Part shown: positions 58,562 through 64,000 of the stretch, piece by piece
How positions within the stretch are numbered: position 1 is the first letter of the stretch
Layout of the letters: every line of letters starts with the position of its first letter
From: Scolanthus callimorphus
Taxonomy: Eukaryota; Cnidaria; Anthozoa; Actiniaria; Edwardsiidae
Reading direction: 5' to 3'
Length of the DNA stretch: 64,000 bases
NCBI GenBank assembly: GCA_033964015.1
Contig: CM066913.1
Span: forward strand, 4,873,169-4,937,168
Made by a program: the position numbers and the translations under genes
The notes under the pieces: generated by a model
The model's input: the letters and a program-made list of their open reading frames with translations, nothing else
Databases searched by the model: none
What the model was told of the DNA's origin: nothing

Positions 58562-61516
58562 ATGTCTGAGGCAAAAATACCAGTCAATAATACTGAGGAT
58601 CTTGTGAAACCCAAGAGAGTTAATGGAAGATATACTATTCCTTGGGGCCCAGACATTATACCTTCTGTTGCCAGTGCGTTCTGGTGGACTATGACAGAAA
58701 AAAACTTAAGTGGAGTAGGAGGTACTTGGAAGCAACTATGGAAGTTTAAAACTGAGGTAATGCAGCATATAACATACCTAAAAGGTATCCGAGAGGCATT
58801 CAATTGGTCTCCCATTGTGTGGTTCCAGAAATTATCCATACCCCCCCTACGGAAGGGCATTGGAAATTCCGGAGGGGTGGGGGGGTCAGTTTACCTGATC
58901 ATTTCCATACAAATACTGTATTTTTCCTTGGAAATTCCAGAGGGGTGGGGGGTCACTTTTCAACACCCTTCCGTGGAGGGGGTATGGATATTTTCTGGAA
59001 CCACACATTTCCTATGCAATCAATTCTGGCTTTCCATGAATACCACCCCCACCAGGGGCAAGCTAGGGTGGGGGGGGGGGGGGGGGGGCAGGGTCCTGGG
59101 GTGCCTGTGATCCCCCATTTTAGAAGAAAAATACAGTAAACATGAAGAAAAAATGAATCGGAATCACACATTACTTTGTACTTGTAGAAACTTGACAAAG
59201 ATCTTCCAGTTATCAAGCCAAATTATGAAGCCATAAAGAACCCACCAATGGATGACATTCAAGTGACCTGGATAGGTCATGCCACTTGCCTGGTTCAGAT
59301 GCATGGTCTAAACATTCTCACAGATCCTATCTTCAACAATTACTGTGGGCCTTCAAGAATGACTTCTGCCAAGCGTTTCCGCCCTGTCCCATGTACAATT
59401 GAGGAACTGCCAAAAATTGATGCAGTGGTTATAAGTCATAATCACTACGATCATCTTGATCATAAGTCAGTTGTAGAACTTAACAAGAAATTTGGGGATG
59501 CCATCCAATGGTATGTGGGAATTGGTCAAGGTGATTGGATGAAAAACTGTGGCTGCAAAAATGTTTTAGAACTGGACTGGTGGGAACAAAGTGTTCACCC
59601 TGAGACCTCAGAAGACAAGGGTGTGGCTTTTGTATTCACCCCATCCCAGCATTGGTGTCGGCGGACAGCAACTGATACTAACCAGGCTCTATGGGGTAGT
59701 TGGTGTATTATTGGTCCAAAACTGAGGTTCTTTTTGGTGGCGACACTGCTTACTGTGATGTTTTTAAGACTATTGGAAAGACATTTGGACCATTTGATCT
59801 TGCAGCAATTCCTATTGGTGCTTACCACCCAAGGTAAGTTGTACAGTTGGAATGAAGATGAGTAAGAGATTTATCTTTCTATTTTACAGCTCACCCTTTG
59901 TCGAGGACCCAAGTTTTCAGTGATTTTCTAAAGAAACCTACATTTCTCATGGCAGAAGAATGTAAAGTGTTTGGTATTCACTTTACTTTAGTCTATTTTA
60001 GTTTTTTTTAAAGTAATATTGTAAAGAGCTATTGAATATATAGTAGAAGTAGCGCTATATAAATGTGATTTATTATTATTATTATTATTATTCATGTTGT
60101 CACATTCTTGCATTGGCTATGGCCACCTACCAAGGAATTTCAGGGGTCCTTAGAAACAGGGGTGCAGATTTTTTTTTTTGCAACTGCCCATTTAAGCACT
60201 GTTTGTTGGCCAAAAAAGTTTTATCTAGACTTTAGAGGAAAGCTAATACCTAGATATTTTCTGAGGTCGTGTAGAATATAATTTACATTTTTTAGATAAT
60301 TTTCTTTTAAGGTGGTTTATGAAGACCATGCACACAGACCCTCAGCATGCAGTTGAAATGCATAAAGACCTTCAAGCTAAAACATCTTTAGGGATTCACT
60401 GGGGAACATTTGCCTTAGCATATGAGGTGAGATCATGCAGTAAAATTTTGGAAAAGGCTGGCAACCAATCTTTTCATTCAAAATATTACTGTGTACTCTT
60501 GAAAGTGAACTGTTATGATTTTATTTCTTGGAAAAGTCCATTTTATCTGACATACTGCAGACAGGATTTGACTGCAGAAGTCTACTAGCCAGCTGTTTAA
60601 AAAAAACAGCATTAAGTCAAACATAAGGTTGAACGCAGGGGCTCCCCTATTTTGGGGGTGGGGATGCTGGTCAAGAACTTTCGATTTCACCCCTAAAAGG
60701 TAACAAACATGGCGTCGCTTAGTTGATTTCAACCCTAAAGAACAGGGGGTGAAGGGGGGGTAGCGATCACGAATCATAGACCGATTTTTCGTTATTTCAC
60801 GGATCACAGGGTTATGAAAATGACGCAGTAAAGGTTTGTATTTGATGAACTTAATGCCCAGCTTTCACGAATCTCTCGGCCTGTAATCACGAGTCACGCG
60901 AGAGAAATTCGTAAAATCACGGGTCATGAGGGAATGAGATTTCATGGATCACAGCAATAATTTTCCTGTTTTCACGAATCAGGAGCAAATTTGGGGTGAA
61001 TCAGGGATCACTAAGAACCCCTTCACCACCCGGAAAGTACCAGCAAGACATTTTTCCTCATAATTTTTTTTCGTATTTTTTTACGAGGGAAAATACGTCA
61101 GAAATTCAGGCTACCAACAAGTGTGATTAGCTTGTTTTGCTAGAACCAATCTCTAACAGGTACCTATCTGGAAAACGTTTTTGAACTTTAACCCCTTAAA
61201 GATACCAGAAGCCTGATTTTAAACCCTAAAAGGTACGATGACGAGCACCCCCGCTCCCGCCGGAAAAATAGGGGTCCCCCGGGGTTGAACCCTGATAATG
61301 TTATAGTGTTAAGAGCACTTTCTGGTTGTGAAGCATGCAGATTTTGATCTGATATTTTATTCAAGTTTTTCATTTGTTTGCCTACTTGTTTTCCAGCATT
61401 ACCTGGCTCCTTGGCAGGAACTACAGGAAACACTAAGAGAGAAAAACATCCCAGAGTCAGAGTTCTTTGTTATCAAACTTGGAGAAACAAAGGTGATAGA
61501 CAATGGGATTCACTAA
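58562..61516 (+). CDS. NAPE-PLD-like gene 3, exon 2 frameshifted
   Basis: Exons: 58562-58756, 59188-59833, 60312-60426, 61397-61516. The order of landmarks matches gene 2: [64 protein letters not shown], then after the break GDTAYCDVF and [17 protein letters not shown], and finally [40 protein letters not shown] and [10 protein letters not shown]. Exon 2 is one base shorter than in gene 2: a T is missing from the T run at 59730-59735 (RFF then LVAT instead of FFGGDT), which would abolish the last zinc ligand and the C-terminus. Everything else is intact, so either a very recent loss or an assembly error is likely. The GDTGY motif has become GDTAY. Confidence 0.85.
58817..59100. repeat. Foldback element plus poly-G in NAPE-PLD 3 intron 1
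   Basis: GTGTGGTTCCAGAAATTATC at 58817 pairs with GATATTTTCTGGAACCACAC ending near 59008. Inside, GGAAATTCC(G/A)GAGGGGTGGGGG occurs twice. A G run follows at 59071-59088. Diverged relatives lie at 42960-43090 and 56750-56945. Confidence 0.8.
60040..60097. repeat. (ATT)n microsatellite with GCGCTATATAAATG lead
   Basis: GTAGCGCTATATAAATGTGA is followed by eight or so ATT units. It may be the 3' end of the SINE-like family noted at 26690-26790. Confidence 0.7.
60605..61290. mobile_element. Copy of the repeat nested in the transposon pair, itself interrupted
   Basis: TCAAGAACTTTCGATTTCAC, GGCGTCGCTTAGTTGATTT, TTCAGGCTACCAACAAGTGT and CCTGATTTTAAACCCTAAAA correspond to stretches at 33740-34110 and 35760-36125 in the large transposons. 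Between about 60745 and 61030 it is split by a foldback element with GGGGGTGAAGGGG and CCCCTTCACCACCC arms and repeated ATCACGAATCA/TCACGGATCAC words. It lies in intron 3 of NAPE-PLD gene 3. Confidence 0.7.
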
Positions 61517-62509
61517 GTTAAAAACTTTGACTGAGTACCCATCTGTTGTACCAATTGTCAAACAAAAAGGTATCCATGCACCTAAGGCCTAGGGCATATG
61601 TCGAATTCGAAATTTCAAAAGATACTGACTCATTATACTTTCAAATTACAAATGATCTATTGTTTTAAATGTATTCAACACAAATGTAATTTGACATTTA
61701 TCCTAGACCTCAGATACCATAAGAAAGTGTCAGTATGCATATTCAAATAGAACTAGTATCAATTACTTACTGCCTGACAACTTAAGAAAAAAGTTGAATT
61801 CAAGCACTGAATTATCAGGGCAATTATGAGACAACTTGTCACCAAGTATTGCTTTCTATAGTTATGTAAAAGAAGGAAACAGATTTGTAAAATCTCTTTA
61901 TTACTTTGGACAACACTTCAGTCCAAAGGTACTGCAAATGATCACAGCACTTTCTAATAAATACCTTTCTCAGTGGTGATTTCAATGGAACATGCAAACT
62001 AGTTTGGCTTGCCTGGCTATAATATAGAGAGGCCCTATATTTTACATGATGCATTCCAGTACTGATTATTACAGTACATAGCCAGTTCAAACTGAGATCC
62101 AACTTAGATTAATCCAAACTCTAGCAAGAGGTACCAGACTTGAATATTTTTGGCTCCCAGCTGAGATAGTGTTAGAATCGCATAAAATAAGTTCATCTGA
62201 TTAGCAACCTACTTGAAGTTCTAATTCCATCTAGGTTTACTGGATATCTTACACAAAATCCTATTTAGGGAGCCATATTCCTACAGTATGTGTAATTCCC
62301 AAAGAGTTCTCAGATTCCAGGTATAAGTTTTTACATTTTAGCCAAGGTTCATTTTTAGTATGTTTTGAACATTTCTTTGCTTTACATTGATTTAGCAATT
62401 TCCTGTAAAGAATTGTGAATGTAGTGCAACAAACATCAAGGAAATAAACTGAAAAATACAAACTCTACCATTGGTGATTACATGTGTTTTAGTATTCTTC
62501 TACCCATAG
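61517..62509. other. Convergent 3' spacer between NAPE-PLD 3 and PSMA5
   Basis: The two genes end towards each other here. The sequence is AT-rich and mostly unique; AATAAACTGAAA on the plus strand near 62442 is a chance or genuine polyadenylation word. No further gene or repeat is recognised. Confidence 0.5.
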
Positions 62510-63786
62510 TTACTTTATGTCTTTCACTATTGCCTCCAGTTCTTCTTTAGTATGCATACGAAATTTGTCTTCTTTTGTAACAGTTGCAAGCTGTAGAAAA
62601 AACAACAACAGATAACCTTAATCCCCTACAAAGGTATTCTCACAGCCAAGGAAACTCTGTAATTTATTAATAACAGTGGGAGAGAAGTGCTTGGAATAAA
62701 AACAATGTGCAGGTTTGGGAATTGGATGATCTAGCAGTAAAAAGGCTAAAACATGCAATAAATTCAAACATAGAACAAAGGCAGGCACATAATTGCAATT
62801 TCAAGGCTGGGTTGTCCAAGAGAAGTTTGAAATTCCACTATGGTTACCTATTACCAGGAGAAAAATTCCAGGGTGTTTATTCTAAAACCCTACTGTGGAA
62901 TTCCATGGAATCGTCACATGATCTGAATTAGGTGGCAACAAGATGTAAACACCGTTAGTGGATTTGGTCTATTCTGGGGTGGTTGTGAAGAAAATAACTG
63001 GAATTACAGAGTGGGAAGGGAGAACTCAAAATTTCCAGGATGGGTATCACTAAGGTTTTTTTCTATCAATCTTGAAACCACTGAATTATAAAATCCATGA
63101 ATGAATGTCCTGGGGGTGCAGAACATTGACCTGCTCCAGCCTGACATAACCATTGCTCCAGCCTGACATACCATACAGTACCTCTACATTTGTAGCATTC
63201 AGCTTCTCTTCCATAACTTGCTTGAGTATTGTAAGAGCAGATTTGCAGGCCTCGTTTAATGTCATTGACTGTATGTAAAGTGATAAGGAAAAACATTAAA
63301 ATTTGTTTTCATTTTATTTTTTAAAAGTATGTCTACTAAGGGGAAAACACAATGTGCAAACCTGACTTTCATTGTAAAAAGGAGTGAGAGACAATGGCTC
63401 CCTTTTGCTTAACATGGCTTATCAGTACATATAAGTCATTTGCATACTGTATTAATTGCAAACTCCTCATTACCCTTATGACGTGGGTGTGTGCAGCAAG
63501 ATAAGGGTTGTCTAATGTACCATTCAATAGTAATTCATAATTCCCCTTATAACATCTTGATAACACTACTACCAGAATCCTCTTTGAATTTGTTATGTTA
63601 TTCAAAAGTTTAAGCTCCTTTGGGAGCTGCAAGATAATGGTGTTAATGAGGCAAACACAAGGAACTACGAAAAGGATTCTGGTAGTAGTGGTATCAAGAT
63701 GTTATAAGGGGAATTGTGAATTGCATGCCATGTTACCTTATGATAAACCTCTTGTAATGCATGTTGGGCTCCTTCAGAACCTGAAC
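62510..63786 (-). CDS. PSMA5: 20S proteasome subunit alpha type-5 (last three exons)
   Basis: Three exons at the 3' end of the gene are visible: 63737-63786 ([16 protein letters not shown]), 63182-63268 ([20 protein letters not shown] then EKLNATNVE) and 62510-62590 ([20 protein letters not shown] then IVKDIK and stop). Order and sequence match animal alpha-5, whose C-terminus reads [14 protein letters not shown] and TKEELEEVIKDI. The splice sites are canonical (GTAACA, GTACTG; CTACAG, ATACAG, TTGCAG). Alpha-5 is one of the seven outer-ring subunits of the 20S core. The remaining 5' exons lie beyond the window edge; none was found between 63787 and 64000. Confidence 0.95.
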
Positions 63787-64000
63787 CTGCAAGAACAATA
63801 AAGTTAGCCATCCACAATCACTCTTACAGTTTTGCCACTAAGTTTTTCTCTTTTGCGACTAAACATTGTCAGTGAGTCAAAGTTTTGCAACTCACTTCTT
63901 GTCTAACTTGTGGGCATGGGTTCAGTTTTTGCGACTAACATTGTAGAAAATGTGACTAGAATTTTGAAACTTGTCACAAATTTTCGACTGGATTTTTTTT

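Noticed and set aside
58541..59110. 189-codon ORF treated as one exon of NAPE-PLD 3
   Set aside because: After the donor at 58757 it reads intron sequence with a foldback and poly-G; the paralogues splice at the same point.
1..64000. CRISPR arrays, bacterial operons, rRNA or tRNA genes
   Set aside because: No regularly spaced repeats of CRISPR type, no ribosomal or cloverleaf sequence was recognised, and the genes have spliceosomal introns.

Overview
The window looks like eukaryotic nuclear DNA from a marine invertebrate, most likely an anthozoan cnidarian (stony coral or sea anemone). Genes are intron-rich with GT-AG junctions. The intervening DNA is AT-rich and full of small inverted-repeat elements, long poly-G/poly-C runs and short satellites. 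A degenerate gene near 39-42 kb belongs to a family I associate with cnidarian genomes. The species cannot be fixed from the sequence alone.

Layout. (1) 0-30.5 kb, minus strand: a tandem array of four related single-pass receptor genes, called D (cut by the window edge), C, B and A in map order. Where complete, each has a signal-peptide/Cys-rich exon, two further ectodomain exons, a Ser/Thr-rich stalk, a transmembrane exon, two micro-exons of 32 and 23 bp, and several cytoplasmic exons crowded with tyrosine motifs (YxxL, YESL, IPEYL, YDYAD). They look like surface signalling receptors, but I do not recognise the ectodomain. (2) 30.6-38.9 kb: a near-perfect palindrome formed by two copies of a ~4 kb DNA transposon inserted tail to tail, each with its own 9-bp target duplication. 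(3) 39.4-42.6 kb, plus strand: a broken gene whose N-terminal part matches the non-core zinc region and RING finger of RAG1 and whose C-terminal part belongs to a GGDKGG / LEDHV family. (4) 42.6-45.7 kb: no clear gene, but several foldback elements, including a 609-bp ATCGAT-rich element with a 7-bp target duplication and a ~1.1 kb palindrome. (5) 45.9-61.5 kb, plus strand: three tandem NAPE-PLD-like genes (N-acyl-phosphatidylethanolamine phospholipase D), each with the same four-exon structure; the third carries a one-base frameshift. (6) 62.5-63.8 kb, minus strand: the last three exons of the 20S proteasome subunit alpha-5 gene.

The two expanded families are independent. The receptor array probably diversifies cell-surface recognition and tyrosine-based signalling. 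The NAPE-PLD array supplies membrane-lipid hydrolases that make N-acylethanolamines. Several one-base disruptions (receptor A, NAPE-PLD 3, the RAG1-like gene) could be real decay or assembly errors; those in the RAG1-like gene are too many and too varied to be only homopolymer error.
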